From Betaproteobacteria bacterium (GTDB lineage Bacteria > Pseudomonadota > Gammaproteobacteria > Burkholderiales > Burkholderiaceae_A): DNA of 64,000 nucleotides. This document shows positions 26,281-35,482 of the stretch, one piece after another. How positions within the stretch are numbered: the first letter of the stretch is position 1; the number at the start of each line of letters is the position of its first letter. The DNA lies in NCBI GenBank assembly GCA_016868305.1, contig VGHK01000001.1, forward strand, positions 1 to 64,000. The letters are read 5' to 3'. Under the pieces are notes generated by a model. It did not search any database. It was not told where the DNA came from and saw nothing but the letters and a program-made list of their open reading frames with translations. The translations under genes were made by a program, and so were the position numbers.

Positions 26281-27759
26281 GTGAGTGACGCACTGCAGCA
26301 AGACCTTACCGAACTCAGCCTAGAGACCCCCATTTCGGAGCTGATTAAGTCTGAGCCGCTCTTATGCCTGCCCGAGACCCCCCTGCGGGCTGTTTTTGAG
26401 CGTATGCATGCGGCCCGGGTCGGGTCGATTGTGGTGGTCAATACCTTTATGGAACCCGTCGGTATCCTGACCCGGTACGACCTGATCAGCAGGATCATCC
26501 TGCCCGGCAAGGAACTCACAGCCCCTGTCTCTGACGTGATGAGCCGCGATGTGATCTGCGCGCCTGCCCATTGGTCGGTGATGGAGGCCACCATCTGCAT
26601 GGCCACCCACGGCATTCGCCATGTTCCGGTGGTGGCAGATGGCAAGCTCAAGGGCGTAATCTCTGAGAGCGACCTGGTTCGCCATCAGCGCGAGAGCCTG
26701 CGTAGTCTCTCGGCCATGGTGCAGCGTGCCAGTGACCTGCCCAGCCTTGCCCAGGTAAGTGCCAGCATTCGGCAGCTGGCCCAGCGACTCTTGCAGGAAG
26801 GGCTTGCCGCCACTGCGGTGGCCCGACTGGTAAGCCATCTAAACGATGCCATGACCAGGCGTGCCATCGAGATTGTCTCCGCCCAGAACCCTGAGATGGT
26901 GGCAGGCCTTCCCGAGTGGAGCTGGCTTGCCTTGGGCTCCGAGGGCCGCGAGGAGCAGACCATTGCCACCGACCAGGACAACGCGATTGTCTTTGTGGCT
27001 GATGCAGGCGCAGCCGATAAGATCCGGCCACGGTTTCTTGCGCTGGCCGACAAGGTGAACGATGCCCTGGCCGAGATTGGATTTCCCTTATGCAAGGGCG
27101 GCGTGATGGCCAGGCATGAGAAATGGTGTCGCAGCCTTGAGGAATGGAAAGAGGCCATGGCAGATTGGTTTCGCAGGCCTACGCCCGAGAAGCTCTTAGA
27201 TGCCCATACCTTCTTCGACTTTCGCAGCCTTACCGGCAGCCTGGCGCTTGGCGAAACGCTTCGTGACTGGGTTACTGCAGAGGCTCCTTCTCATCCCCTA
27301 TTTCTGCGCGAACTCGCCGAAGACTCCATGCGCAGCGCGGTGGGCGACCTGCCCCGTCCGGTATTGTTCTCAGCGGTGGCGCGCTGGCTCAGACGCAAAA
27401 ATCTTCCCGGGCACTGGATCTCCCCGGACCGTCTGGACATCAAAAAAGAGGCTACGGCCCCCGTGGTGGCCTGGGCACGCGTGCTCTCGCTGATGAACTG
27501 GATTGCGGCCACTTCTACCGATGGCCGGCTTGCAGGGCTGCAGGCTGCCGGAAAAATCCAGCGTAGTGAGGGTCAGGCAATACGCGAGGCATTTGATCTG
27601 GCCCAGAAGTACCGTCTGAGGGCGCAACTGGCCGGATTGCAAGACCCGAATTCTTTAATGCTCGATCCCCTGAGTCTGCATGAACTTGAGCAACTTACGC
27701 TCGCACTAGACGAACTGGCAAAGGTAAAAGATGCTGTTCGTCTGGAGTTGCGTCTCTAG
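26281..27759 (+). CDS. CBS-pair/DUF294 nucleotidyltransferase-like signalling protein
   Basis: A 492-residue cytoplasmic protein. Residues of about 20-140 form a CBS pair (GILTRYDLISRII, GVISESDLVRHQ). Residues of about 190-320 form the DUF294 nucleotidyltransferase-like domain with the signature LGSEGREEQTIATDQDNAI. The rest is the DUF294 C-terminal helical domain. Related GlnD-like proteins are commonly encoded next to DUF4212/SSS symporters and are thought to regulate them, but the reaction is not established. It starts with GTG and is divergent from the membrane-TPR-symporter genes. A cyclic-nucleotide-binding domain, present in some relatives, is absent here. Confidence 0.87.
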   Translation: MSDALQQDLTELSLETPISELIKSEPLLCLPETPLRAVFERMHAARVGSIVVVNTFMEPVGILTRYDLISRIILPGKELTAPVSDVMSRDVICAPAHWSVMEATICMATHGIRHVPVVADGKLKGVISESDLVRHQRESLRSLSAMVQRASDLPSLAQVSASIRQLAQRLLQEGLAATAVARLVSHLNDAMTRRAIEIVSAQNPEMVAGLPEWSWLALGSEGREEQTIATDQDNAIVFVADAGAADKIRPRFLALADKVNDALAEIGFPLCKGGVMARHEKWCRSLEEWKEAMADWFRRPTPEKLLDAHTFFDFRSLTGSLALGETLRDWVTAEAPSHPLFLRELAEDSMRSAVGDLPRPVLFSAVARWLRRKNLPGHWISPDRLDIKKEATAPVVAWARVLSLMNWIAATSTDGRLAGLQAAGKIQRSEGQAIREAFDLAQKYRLRAQLAGLQDPNSLMLDPLSLHELEQLTLALDELAKVKDAVRLELRL

Positions 27760-27787
27760 CCGCAAGCCCCCTAAGGCGAAGGCCAAA

Positions 27788-27815
27788 GGCAAGGCGATTG
27801 GTGATCGCCATTGCC
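27788..27815. terminator. Hairpin between convergent DUF294 and mrp operons
   Basis: GGCAA-GGCGAT pairs with ATCGCC-TTGCC around TGGTG, with one bulged A. No T run follows on either side, so termination is uncertain. Its position between two convergent stop codons is what suggests the role. Confidence 0.4.
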
Positions 27816-27835
27816 GACCGGTTATGGGCTATTGG

Positions 27836-29077
27836 CTAAAGCGTCAGGTAGATCATTGCGTAGAGGGCCAGAAGACCAATGACCCAGATCGCGGTGTAGC
27901 CGATTCCCCAGGTACGCGAGAGAAGACCACCAACCCCCGTGTACTGGCGGGCTAGGCGCTGGACCGCCGTTACTAGGCCGAAGCCGGTCTGGGCAATCAG
28001 ATCTCTGAGGCCAAAAGAAACCTGGGCGAGCGCGCTTGCAACCCGGAAGAGCCCTGTGCGCCAGAGCCAGTCGGTGTCCACAAGCACCTCGGCCGTTCGG
28101 CGCTCGCGGTCAGTCTGCGAAGCTACTGCACCTGCTGCGAGAAAGAATCCCAGGGCGTATACCGCTGGTAAGAGCCAGGTAATGGCCCACCCCATGGTTT
28201 CGCTGCCACTCGCACCCAATGCCAAGGCAAGGCCAGTGAGGCCTACCCCTATGCGGGCCATGCGTACCATCGCCGTGCGAGCGGCGATTCCGTAGACGAT
28301 GGCATAGGCAGCCATAACAAGGCCAAGCGCTATAAATTCTGTGGGCAAGGGTGTTAGTAAGATATTGAGCACCATCAGGGCGGAGACGGGAAGGGCAATG
28401 CCAAGCCAGAGGCTGCCGCTGCGCGCAATACCCCGGGCCGCATCGGGCAATACCATGGCAACGGGCCATGCACCGAGTTTGATGCAGGCCCCCGCAATCA
28501 GGGCCCAGCCACCTGGTATCTCTACGACCGGTTGTGTGGCCGCGGAGAGCAGGTAGCTACCGAAGCTTGCCTCATAGCCATGCATTCCGTACTTAAAAAG
28601 AAAGCCGCCGGAGAGCTGCAGCAACAAAAACCGAATACCCGCGGCACGCGCCTGTTCGGTGCCGGACATAAAGATAAGGGCAGTAATGCTTAAGGCCAGA
28701 AGCTCCCACTGCAGAAAGATGGCAATGAGGTCGCCAGAGAAGACCACGCCAAGGCCGAATGCCGCCGAGAGGAGTCCTGCCACCGCTGATCGTCGGTCAT
28801 TTTCACCAAGAAAGGGGGAAAGAAAGACTGCCAGAGCGGCTCCCGCCAGAACAGCCCATGCTGCGGCTGAGCGGCTGGCATCGTTCAAAACAAGTGCCAC
28901 GGCGTACTTCATGAAGCCGACCTCAAGCAGCAGCCCATTGGGCAAAAGACCGACTGCCACCGCGGTTATGGCGACACCTGCAAGCCCAATCGAACGCGTA
29001 CGGCTATTGGGTGAAACCGCCACAAGCACCGCGGTAACCATAAGCAGTAGGCTGGGAGGAAAGGCAGCAATATTCAT
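27836..29077 (-). CDS. Third MrpD/NuoN-like antiporter subunit (short)
   Basis: A 413-residue polytopic protein with weak but recognisable similarity to the proton-translocating MrpD/NuoLMN family: LLQWELLALSITALIF and LIAGACIKLGAWPVAMVLPDAARG match the conserved helix around the key lysine. It is about 80 residues shorter and more divergent than the other two MrpD-like proteins. The C-terminal third differs, resembling the tail of NuoL-type subunits. It overlaps the preceding gene by four bases and ends the mrp operon. Confidence 0.75.
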   Translation of the reverse strand: MNIAAFPPSLLLMVTAVLVAVSPNSRTRSIGLAGVAITAVAVGLLPNGLLLEVGFMKYAVALVLNDASRSAAAWAVLAGAALAVFLSPFLGENDRRSAVAGLLSAAFGLGVVFSGDLIAIFLQWELLALSITALIFMSGTEQARAAGIRFLLLQLSGGFLFKYGMHGYEASFGSYLLSAATQPVVEIPGGWALIAGACIKLGAWPVAMVLPDAARGIARSGSLWLGIALPVSALMVLNILLTPLPTEFIALGLVMAAYAIVYGIAARTAMVRMARIGVGLTGLALALGASGSETMGWAITWLLPAVYALGFFLAAGAVASQTDRERRTAEVLVDTDWLWRTGLFRVASALAQVSFGLRDLIAQTGFGLVTAVQRLARQYTGVGGLLSRTWGIGYTAIWVIGLLALYAMIYLTL

Positions 29078-30540
29078 GGTGCCCCCCGGTATATCTGCAT
29101 CTCAAGTGCAATGGGAATGCCGTTGAAAAAGAAAAAGGCCAGTGTAAATAGCGCCGTGGTACTCAGGGCCAAGACCATTGGCCAGGGTGCCTCGCCATGA
29201 TCTTTTTTAGGTGCAACGTTTTCGGGCAAGAGAAACGCTCGAAAGACAACCGGCAAAAAATAGGCGCAGTTCAGTAGGGTACTGGCCAGCAGGGTAAGGA
29301 TCACGAGCATATTGTGGGTGTCGAGTGCTCCTCCGAGAATGCCCCATTTCGAGATCGCTCCGGCAGTGGGGGGAATGCCAATCATGCTCAAGGCCCCTAT
29401 GGTGAACGCGACCATCGTAATCGGCATTCGCCGGCCAATGCCGTTGAGCTGCCCAAGCTCGGTTTTTTTGGAGGCGACATAAATGGCGCCTGCTGCAAAA
29501 AACAGGGTAATTTTTCCAACACCATGGGCAAGAATATGCAGTGCCGCGCCGACCTGAGAGATCGGTGCCAAGAGTGCTGCAGCCATTACCACATAAGAGA
29601 GCTGCGCCACGGTGGAATAGGCGAGCATGCGCTTGAGGCTGGTCTGCCGCAGCGCAACCACGCTCGCCGCCACGATGGTGAAGCAGGCAGCCGGAATCAG
29701 CCAGTCGGTTCCTGCCTGCGAGAAGACATAGTCGGGGCCAAAGATATACAGAATAAGTTTGGTAACGGTAAACACCCCTGCCTTAACCACAGCCACTGCG
29801 TGCAGCAGGGCGCTTACCGGCGTAGGCGCAACCATGGCGGCAGGCAGCCAACGATGAACGGGCATGACCGCAGCCTTGCCCACACCCAAGACAAACATGA
29901 GAAGAAGCAGGCCAAGGGCAGGCCCTGCCAGATGCCCCTCAAGAATGCCGCCCGGCGTAAACGAGAGCGTTCCGGCAACGGAATAGGTAAAGATAATTGC
30001 GGGCAGCAGCAGGCCAATCGAGGTGGCCAACAAGATTCCCATGTAGACCCGGGCCTGCTGGATTGTCTGGGGGTCACCCTTGTGGGCAACCAGAGGGTAG
30101 GTGGAGAGGGTGAGCACCTCGTAAAACACGAAAAGCGTAAACAGGTTTTCGGCAAAGGCAATGCCTATTGCGGCGCTCAATGCGATGGTGAAGCAGGCAT
30201 AAAAACGCGTCTGGTGTTTCTCGTGGTTACCGCGCATGTAGCCAATGGAATACACGGAATTAACAATCCAGAGGAGCGAGGCCAGGCAGGCAAATAGCAT
30301 TCCGAGTGGCTCGATCTTAAAGGCGATCGATAGCCCCGGCATGAGCGTGGTGAGGTGGGCCTCTGGCCGCTCTCCTGCCAGTAGCGCTGGCAGGAATGAC
30401 CAGACAAGGAGCATCAGAATGCCTGCCGTGGTGAGCGTGATGGTCTCGCGGATATTGGGCCAGCGTCCGGCAATCGTGAGCAATACGCCGCCAATAAGAG
30501 GTACAAACAGAGCGAGCAAGATCTGCGTGCTTTGGCTCAT
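29074..30540 (-). CDS. Mrp-type antiporter subunit D (second copy)
   Basis: A 488-residue membrane protein of the NuoM/MrpD family, which forms proton or cation half-channels. Conserved segments are FAENLFTLFVFYEVLTLSTYPLV, with the key glutamate, and GVGKAAVMPVHRWLPAAMVAPTPVSALLHAVAVVKAG, with the key lysines. About 14 helices are expected. ATGA overlaps link it to the genes on both sides. It is distinct from its neighbour at 30537, so these are diverged paralogues rather than a recent tandem duplication. Confidence 0.88.
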   Translation of the reverse strand: MSQSTQILLALFVPLIGGVLLTIAGRWPNIRETITLTTAGILMLLVWSFLPALLAGERPEAHLTTLMPGLSIAFKIEPLGMLFACLASLLWIVNSVYSIGYMRGNHEKHQTRFYACFTIALSAAIGIAFAENLFTLFVFYEVLTLSTYPLVAHKGDPQTIQQARVYMGILLATSIGLLLPAIIFTYSVAGTLSFTPGGILEGHLAGPALGLLLLMFVLGVGKAAVMPVHRWLPAAMVAPTPVSALLHAVAVVKAGVFTVTKLILYIFGPDYVFSQAGTDWLIPAACFTIVAASVVALRQTSLKRMLAYSTVAQLSYVVMAAALLAPISQVGAALHILAHGVGKITLFFAAGAIYVASKKTELGQLNGIGRRMPITMVAFTIGALSMIGIPPTAGAISKWGILGGALDTHNMLVILTLLASTLLNCAYFLPVVFRAFLLPENVAPKKDHGEAPWPMVLALSTTALFTLAFFFFNGIPIALEMQIYRGAP

Positions 30541-32045
30541 CGGGACGCTCCCAATAGCTGCTGCACTTCCATGCCGGCCAGACCAAGCGGCAGGCTTGGG
30601 TCTATGCCAAACCAGATATTGGCGATTGCCAAGAGCCAGATCATTAAGAGCATGGGCATGGGGGCTTCGGAGATCAGCCTAGGGGGCTCTCCCTGCGGCA
30701 TGCTGGCTGGCTCTTGAAAATAGGCCACCTCAATGACCTTCCAGATATAGACCACTGCCAGCAGGGAGCTGACGAGAATAAGAAAGACAACCAGATAGCC
30801 GATGCCTTCTATTTCGAGCATGGCCTGAATCAGAAACCACTTGCTCATAAAGCCAGCGGTGAGCGGCACCCCGATAAGCGAGAGTCCCGCCACACAGAAC
30901 GCGGCCATGGTCCAGGGCATAGACTTGCCCGCTCCGGCGATGTCACTGATACGCGATGAGCCATATCGTAGAACCATGGCGCCGACGGCCATAAACAGTG
31001 CCGCCTTAATGATCGCGTGATTAAACATGTGCAGAATCGCTGCAGTGGTACCCGCACTACTCACCAGGCTGGCACCCAGCAGAATGTAGCCGATCTGCGC
31101 CACTGAAGAATAAGCCAGCATGCGCTTGAGGTCGCGCTCAAAGACCGCTACGGTGGATCCCACCAGGAATGCCACGATGCACAGAGGCATCAGAATGGTG
31201 GTAAAGAGCAGGGCATGGTCGCCAAGGTTTGGCTGCAGAATAAGGAAGTCAAACCGGATGAGAACGAACAGAGCCACCTTGGTTGAGCATGCAGCCAGAA
31301 ACACGGTGACGATGGTTGGTGCATACCGGTAGGCGTTGGGCATCCAGGCATGCATGGGAAAGAGGGCCGCCTTCAGGGCGAGCCCCAAGACAATAAATCC
31401 GCTGGCCATCAGCACCGGTGCGGTGTCCGATACCTGAGACAGGCGATCGGCCATATCGGCCATATTCAGTGTGCCGGTCATCATGTAGAGATAGCCGACC
31501 CCAATAAGGTAAAAAGTGGCACCGATGGTTCCGGTAACCAGGTACTTAAAGGTAGCGGTAAGCGCCTGCCGGCTGGGGCCTGCCGAAACCAGCACGTAGG
31601 AGGCCAGCGCGGAGATCTCCATGAAGACAAAGACATTGAAGGCGTCGCCGGTTATGGTGATTCCAACCAGACCAGCAGTGGCCAGAAGCCAACAGGCATA
31701 GAGAAGCGACTGATGTTCCTCGCCGACCTCCTGGTTCATGCTTGCCCGACCCCAGAGCAGGGCGCCCAGTGAGGCTCCCGTAATAACCAAGAGCAGGAGC
31801 GCAGCAAATGGCCCAATGACAAGCCCAATACCAAAGGGCACCGGCCAGTTGCCCAGTTCGTAGAGCAGAACGCCTTGGGCCATCACCTGCTGGGTTACAC
31901 CGATGGCAAGCAAGAAGCTAACGAAGGCAGTCAGGGTCGCTACGAGCCAGGGAGTCCCGGACCGACTCGGAAGGACTGCCACTAGGGGCGCCATTACCAG
32001 CGGAACCACCACCACCAGGATGGCAAAGTGCGAGGATAAGGTCAT
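30537..32045 (-). CDS. mrpD: Mrp-type antiporter subunit D (first copy)
   Basis: A 502-residue NuoN/MrpD-type protein with TGDAFNVFVFMEISALASYVLV and GLALKAALFPMHAWMPNAYRYAP, carrying the conserved glutamate and lysine of the ion path. It directly follows the MrpC-like gene with a four-base overlap, the usual mrpCD order, so it is taken as the canonical MrpD. Mrp complexes exchange cytoplasmic Na+ or K+ for protons and need all subunits. Confidence 0.92.
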   Translation of the reverse strand: MTLSSHFAILVVVVPLVMAPLVAVLPSRSGTPWLVATLTAFVSFLLAIGVTQQVMAQGVLLYELGNWPVPFGIGLVIGPFAALLLLVITGASLGALLWGRASMNQEVGEEHQSLLYACWLLATAGLVGITITGDAFNVFVFMEISALASYVLVSAGPSRQALTATFKYLVTGTIGATFYLIGVGYLYMMTGTLNMADMADRLSQVSDTAPVLMASGFIVLGLALKAALFPMHAWMPNAYRYAPTIVTVFLAACSTKVALFVLIRFDFLILQPNLGDHALLFTTILMPLCIVAFLVGSTVAVFERDLKRMLAYSSVAQIGYILLGASLVSSAGTTAAILHMFNHAIIKAALFMAVGAMVLRYGSSRISDIAGAGKSMPWTMAAFCVAGLSLIGVPLTAGFMSKWFLIQAMLEIEGIGYLVVFLILVSSLLAVVYIWKVIEVAYFQEPASMPQGEPPRLISEAPMPMLLMIWLLAIANIWFGIDPSLPLGLAGMEVQQLLGASR

Positions 32046-32437
32046 GCCTCGCGGTCCATTCTCTGGGTGTCAGCCTCCTCGATGGACCCGTACTCTTCTT
32101 TGATACGAATAGCCAGCGCCAAGCCTAAGGCGGTGACCGCAATACCCACAACAATGGCCGTAAGAATTAGAACCTGAGGCAAGGGGTTGGAAAAAATTTG
32201 ACCGGCCACCGGTTCGCCCTGAAAAATGGGCCCCGTGCCGCCATCGACCTTGTCCATACTGATATACAAAAGGAACACCGCAGACTGGAAGATGCCAAGG
32301 CCAATCATGCGCTTGACGTAGTTGCCCTTCACCAGAACGGCATACAGGCCCACGCAGAGCAGAAAGATATAGACCCAGTAGTTGAGCAGGCCCAGTGCGG
32401 TGACCACGAGGTTGCTAGTAGGAGTCACGGTTGGCAA
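32042..32437 (-). CDS. mrpC: Mrp-type antiporter subunit C (NuoK-like)
   Basis: A 131-residue protein with three membrane helices homologous to NuoK. Typical segments are NYVKRMIGLGIFQSAVFLLYISMG-like (here ending SMDKVDGG) and LPQVLILTAIVVGIAVTALGLAL, with the conserved PQ/LTAIV region. Its start overlaps the end of the mrpB-like gene by 23 bases. Confidence 0.92.
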   Translation of the reverse strand: MPTVTPTSNLVVTALGLLNYWVYIFLLCVGLYAVLVKGNYVKRMIGLGIFQSAVFLLYISMDKVDGGTGPIFQGEPVAGQIFSNPLPQVLILTAIVVGIAVTALGLALAIRIKEEYGSIEEADTQRMDREA

Positions 32438-33401
32438 TCGCGTTGAAGATCATGATAAGAACCGCGGTAACCGTAAGGCCCACGCCGAATTCGATAAGCA
32501 GAATACCAAGGTACTGACCGGCAAGGGGGTCGGTGACAAGCACGCTGTAGTTAAGGAAGTTCCCGCCCTTAAAGAAGGCGACGAGACCCACGCCGCTATA
32601 GATGGTTGCCCCAAGGGCAGCTAGGCGAAGCATAACCAATTGGGGCAGTGCCTTGGCAGACTTGTCTGCGCCTTCCAGAATGCCGTAGAGCATTACGGCT
32701 GCTGCAAATAAAGCACCGGCGGAGAAGCCGCCCCCTGGGGTGTATTTCCCATGAAACTGGACCACAAGCGCAAAGAGCATCAGCACCGGGATAAGCAGCT
32801 TGCCCACCACCCGCAGCACGGCATGGTGCTGCACACCCCGTACCCTTTGGGCAAGGGAGCTGCCGCGTAGCGTAGACTTTGACTTGGGACGAAACCCCAG
32901 AACCGAGATAACCCCAATGCCCGCGGTAAACACCACGATGACCTCACCCAGGGTGTCATAGCCCCGGAAGGAGGCCAGAATAGCGGTGACGATATTGGGT
33001 ATATCGATGAGCCGAGGGGTCTCGGAGAGATACCAGGGGGCCACATGCTGATGCACCGGCGCGGTGTAGTCTCCGAGCAGGGGCTGCTCAAAGCTCACCA
33101 CCAAGAGCACAACCCCAAGCACAGACATAACGACCACCGGAAGCCAGCGAAATTTTTCTTTGACATGCTCGTGCTCAGCAGTGAGGGCCAGCGCACCGAG
33201 GAACAAGACGGTGGATACCCCTGCGCCCACAGCCGCCTCGGTAATGGCGACATCGGGGGCATCGAGAATAAAAAAGTTCGCGGCCATCATGAGGCTGAAA
33301 ATGCCTAGCCAGACGCTGGATTCAAACAAGTTGCGACTGGTTACCGCAAGTACGGCCGATATGGCTACAAAGGCAAGGGTAAAAAATCCTAGAAAGGTCA
33401 T
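32415..33401 (-). CDS. mrpB: Fused MrpA C-terminal (DUF4040)/MrpB subunit
   Basis: A 328-residue protein. The N-terminal 90 residues match the DUF4040 domain, which in classical MrpA forms its C-terminal part (LFESSVWLGIFSLMMAANFFILDAPDVAITEAAVGAG). The C-terminal half is an MnhB domain (ALVVQFHGKYTPGGGFSAGALFAAAVMLYGI). The window has no full-length MrpA; the first of the MrpD-like proteins may replace its antiporter part. An upstream open frame overlapping mrpG was rejected in favour of the ATG at 33401, which gives a four-base overlap. Confidence 0.88.
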   Translation of the reverse strand: MTFLGFFTLAFVAISAVLAVTSRNLFESSVWLGIFSLMMAANFFILDAPDVAITEAAVGAGVSTVLFLGALALTAEHEHVKEKFRWLPVVVMSVLGVVLLVVSFEQPLLGDYTAPVHQHVAPWYLSETPRLIDIPNIVTAILASFRGYDTLGEVIVVFTAGIGVISVLGFRPKSKSTLRGSSLAQRVRGVQHHAVLRVVGKLLIPVLMLFALVVQFHGKYTPGGGFSAGALFAAAVMLYGILEGADKSAKALPQLVMLRLAALGATIYSGVGLVAFFKGGNFLNYSVLVTDPLAGQYLGILLIEFGVGLTVTAVLIMIFNAIANRDSY

Positions 33402-33727
33402 TGCTGCCGCGCCTTTTGATTCTGCGGGCCAAGCAGCGGTTTGAGCCCGGAGGCCTGCGCCGTATTGGCCAGGGCATAGCCGCTGATTGGCGAGGTGAAG
33501 AGCAGAAACACCAGGATTGCAAAGAGCTTGAAGGTGGCCAGTTGCCCGCCAGAGTGCAGCATGAGGCCGGCAACGATGAGCAGCGTTCCGAGGGTCTCTG
33601 TAACGCTCGCGGCATGCAGCCGGGTATACAGGTCGGGCATGCGCAGGGCGCCAATGCCGCCCACCAGTACAAAAAACGCCCCCGCACCTAGGCAGGCCCA
33701 TGTGGCTATGTCGTAGGCCAGGCTCAT
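33398..33727 (-). CDS. mrpG: Mrp-type antiporter subunit G
   Basis: A 109-residue protein with three membrane helices and the MrpG/PhaG pattern ALRMPDLYTRLHAASVTETLGTLLI followed by KLFAILVFLLFTSPISGYALA. It overlaps mrpF and mrpB by four bases each. It is a structural subunit of the antiporter complex. Confidence 0.93.
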   Translation of the reverse strand: MSLAYDIATWACLGAGAFFVLVGGIGALRMPDLYTRLHAASVTETLGTLLIVAGLMLHSGGQLATFKLFAILVFLLFTSPISGYALANTAQASGLKPLLGPQNQKARQQ

Positions 33728-34014
33728 GGGGTTTCCTTTCGGCCAGACTCTTGATTGCGCCGTAGTTCGCGGATTTGCACAAACTGCAGCACCGCGAGAA
33801 TGCCGATGAAGTTAATTAAGGCATAGGCCAGGGCCAGATCGATAAAGTCAGGGCGGCCAAAGAGCATCGCCACCAGCGCTAGAAGCAATACGGTTTTTGT
33901 GCCAAACATATTGACCGCCAGCACCCGGTCGTAGACCGTAGGGCCCAGAATTCCGCGGGCCAGGGCCAGGGCCATGGTGACCAGAATGGCAAAGCCCGCC
34001 ACTGCCAGCATCAT
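33724..34014 (-). CDS. mrpF: Mrp-type antiporter subunit F
   Basis: A 96-residue protein with three membrane helices and the MrpF signature GPTVYDRVLAVNMFGTKTVLL followed by DFIDLALAYALINFIGILAV. It overlaps mrpE and mrpG by four bases. Confidence 0.93.
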   Translation of the reverse strand: MMLAVAGFAILVTMALALARGILGPTVYDRVLAVNMFGTKTVLLLALVAMLFGRPDFIDLALAYALINFIGILAVLQFVQIRELRRNQESGRKETP

Positions 34015-34523
34015 GCGGCACCCCCTTTTGCGGCTCTGCGATGACGCTCAATACGCGCGACACGGTCGTTCATATCGGTGCCGGCCATACCCTCGGCCCC
34101 TTCTTGGGTGAGGGCGTGCACGGAGACAACGCCGTGCTCATCGATATCGGTGGTGAGCGTGCCGGGGGTGAGGGTAATAGAGTTGCCAAAGATCACCCTG
34201 CCCACCTGAGAACGGGCCTTGGACTGCACCTTAACCAGGGTGGGACTGATAGGCAGTGAGGGCGAGAGAACGATTCGGGTTACCTGAAGGCTTGAGACCA
34301 CGATTTCTTTTAAGAGCCAGCCCCAGTAGGGAAGCACGCCCAGGGTGAGGCCAGCAGGAATGGATTCTTCGTCTACGGTGTCAAGGTGGCGCACCAGCCA
34401 GACAACGAATAGGCAGGAGGCTAGGCCTAGGCCCAAGATAATGGGCTTATAGAGCCCCGACCAGAGTAGCCAGAGGCCCGCAAGGAAGAAAAACAGCAGC
34501 AGACTTTTTTGATTTTTTGTCAT
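34011..34523 (-). CDS. mrpE: Mrp-type antiporter subunit E
   Basis: A 170-residue protein with two N-terminal membrane helices and a cytoplasmic domain with the MrpE signature NSITLTPGTLTTD. It is the first gene of the eight-gene mrp operon. Its start is 41 bases from the divergent phosphoesterase start, so both promoters must lie in that short gap or inside the genes. Confidence 0.93.
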   Translation of the reverse strand: MTKNQKSLLLFFFLAGLWLLWSGLYKPIILGLGLASCLFVVWLVRHLDTVDEESIPAGLTLGVLPYWGWLLKEIVVSSLQVTRIVLSPSLPISPTLVKVQSKARSQVGRVIFGNSITLTPGTLTTDIDEHGVVSVHALTQEGAEGMAGTDMNDRVARIERHRRAAKGGAA

Positions 34524-34564
34524 AGATCAGACAACCGATTAACCCTGGATTGTAAACTAGGCTT

Positions 34565-35371
34565 ATGTATATTCACCTCGCATCCGATCTGCACCTTGAG
34601 CTTCTGCATAAACGGTTTCCCGATTTTGTGCGTGTTGACCGGTTGTATTCCCCTTGGGCCGACGTGCTTGTTCTGGCCGGGGACATTCATAAAGAGTCCG
34701 ATACCATCAAGTCCTTTGGTCGCTGGCCCCATCCGGTTTTGTACGTTCTGGGTAACCACGAGTTCTACGACCATACCATTGCCCAGACCATTGCTGGCAT
34801 TCAAAAGGCGGCCCAGAACACCGCGGTCATCCTGCTTGACCGCGACGAGTTCGTTTACCTGGGGGTGCGGTTTTTAGGGTGCACCCTCTGGACCAACTAT
34901 CTTTTGTTGGGCGAGTCGCGCCAGCGGGCCGCGATGATGGCCTGCGAGGCCCGTCTGGCAGACCACCGCAAGATTATGGGGATTAGCTCTCCGGGCGAAA
35001 AGTTTACGGCGGCTCGGGCATTGGAGCTGCACCAGAGAGACCACGACTGGCTTGCGGCCAAGCTCAACGAGCCTTTTGATGGCCCCACCGTGGTCATTAC
35101 CCATCATGGTCCGCACCCAGGTAGTGTGCATCCGCGGTTTAGAGACGATCCCTGCAACGCCGGGTTTATCTCTGACCTCACCCCTTTGGTATCCAAGGCC
35201 ACGGTATGGATTCATGGCCATATCCACGACAGCTTTGACTATAAGGTGGGGGGGTGCCGTGTAATTACCAACCCTGGAAGCTATGCTGCGGGGGTGCCCA
35301 AGGCCAAGACGCCTGCCGACCTGGTCTGGGAAAATCCCTTGTTCGACCCGCAAAAGGTGGTCGAGGTCTGA
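34565..35371 (+). CDS. Calcineurin-like metallophosphoesterase
   Basis: A 268-residue cytoplasmic protein with the full metallophosphoesterase motif set: SDLHLE (variant of DxH), LVLAGDIHK (GDxxD-like), LGNHEFYDH (GNHE), THHGPH and HGHIHDSFD (GHxH). Such proteins bind two metal ions and hydrolyse phosphoesters of very varied substrates, so the target cannot be named. It is divergent from the mrp operon and is followed 23 bases later by tRNA-Leu on the same strand. Confidence 0.88.
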   Translation: MYIHLASDLHLELLHKRFPDFVRVDRLYSPWADVLVLAGDIHKESDTIKSFGRWPHPVLYVLGNHEFYDHTIAQTIAGIQKAAQNTAVILLDRDEFVYLGVRFLGCTLWTNYLLLGESRQRAAMMACEARLADHRKIMGISSPGEKFTAARALELHQRDHDWLAAKLNEPFDGPTVVITHHGPHPGSVHPRFRDDPCNAGFISDLTPLVSKATVWIHGHIHDSFDYKVGGCRVITNPGSYAAGVPKAKTPADLVWENPLFDPQKVVEV

Positions 35372-35394
35372 GACAATTGGGTTCTGGTCATTCC

Positions 35395-35479
35395 GCCCGG
35401 ATGACGAAATCGGTAGACGTACGGGACTTAAAATCCCGGGCCGCAAGGCGTGCGGGTTCGATTCCCGCTCCGGGCACCA
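35395..35479 (+). tRNA. tRNA-Leu(UAA)
   Basis: An 85-nt class II tRNA with acceptor stem GCCCGGA/TCCGGGC, encoded CCA, a variable arm (GGCCGCAAGGCG region), and anticodon loop CTTAAAA giving anticodon TAA. A toxin-antitoxin pair begins four bases after its 3' end. Confidence 0.95.
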
Positions 35480-35482
35480 AAC

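Noticed and set aside
33402-33782. N-terminal extension of the MrpB-like protein
   Set aside because: It would lie out of frame over mrpG; the ATG at 33401 fits the four-base overlap pattern of the operon.
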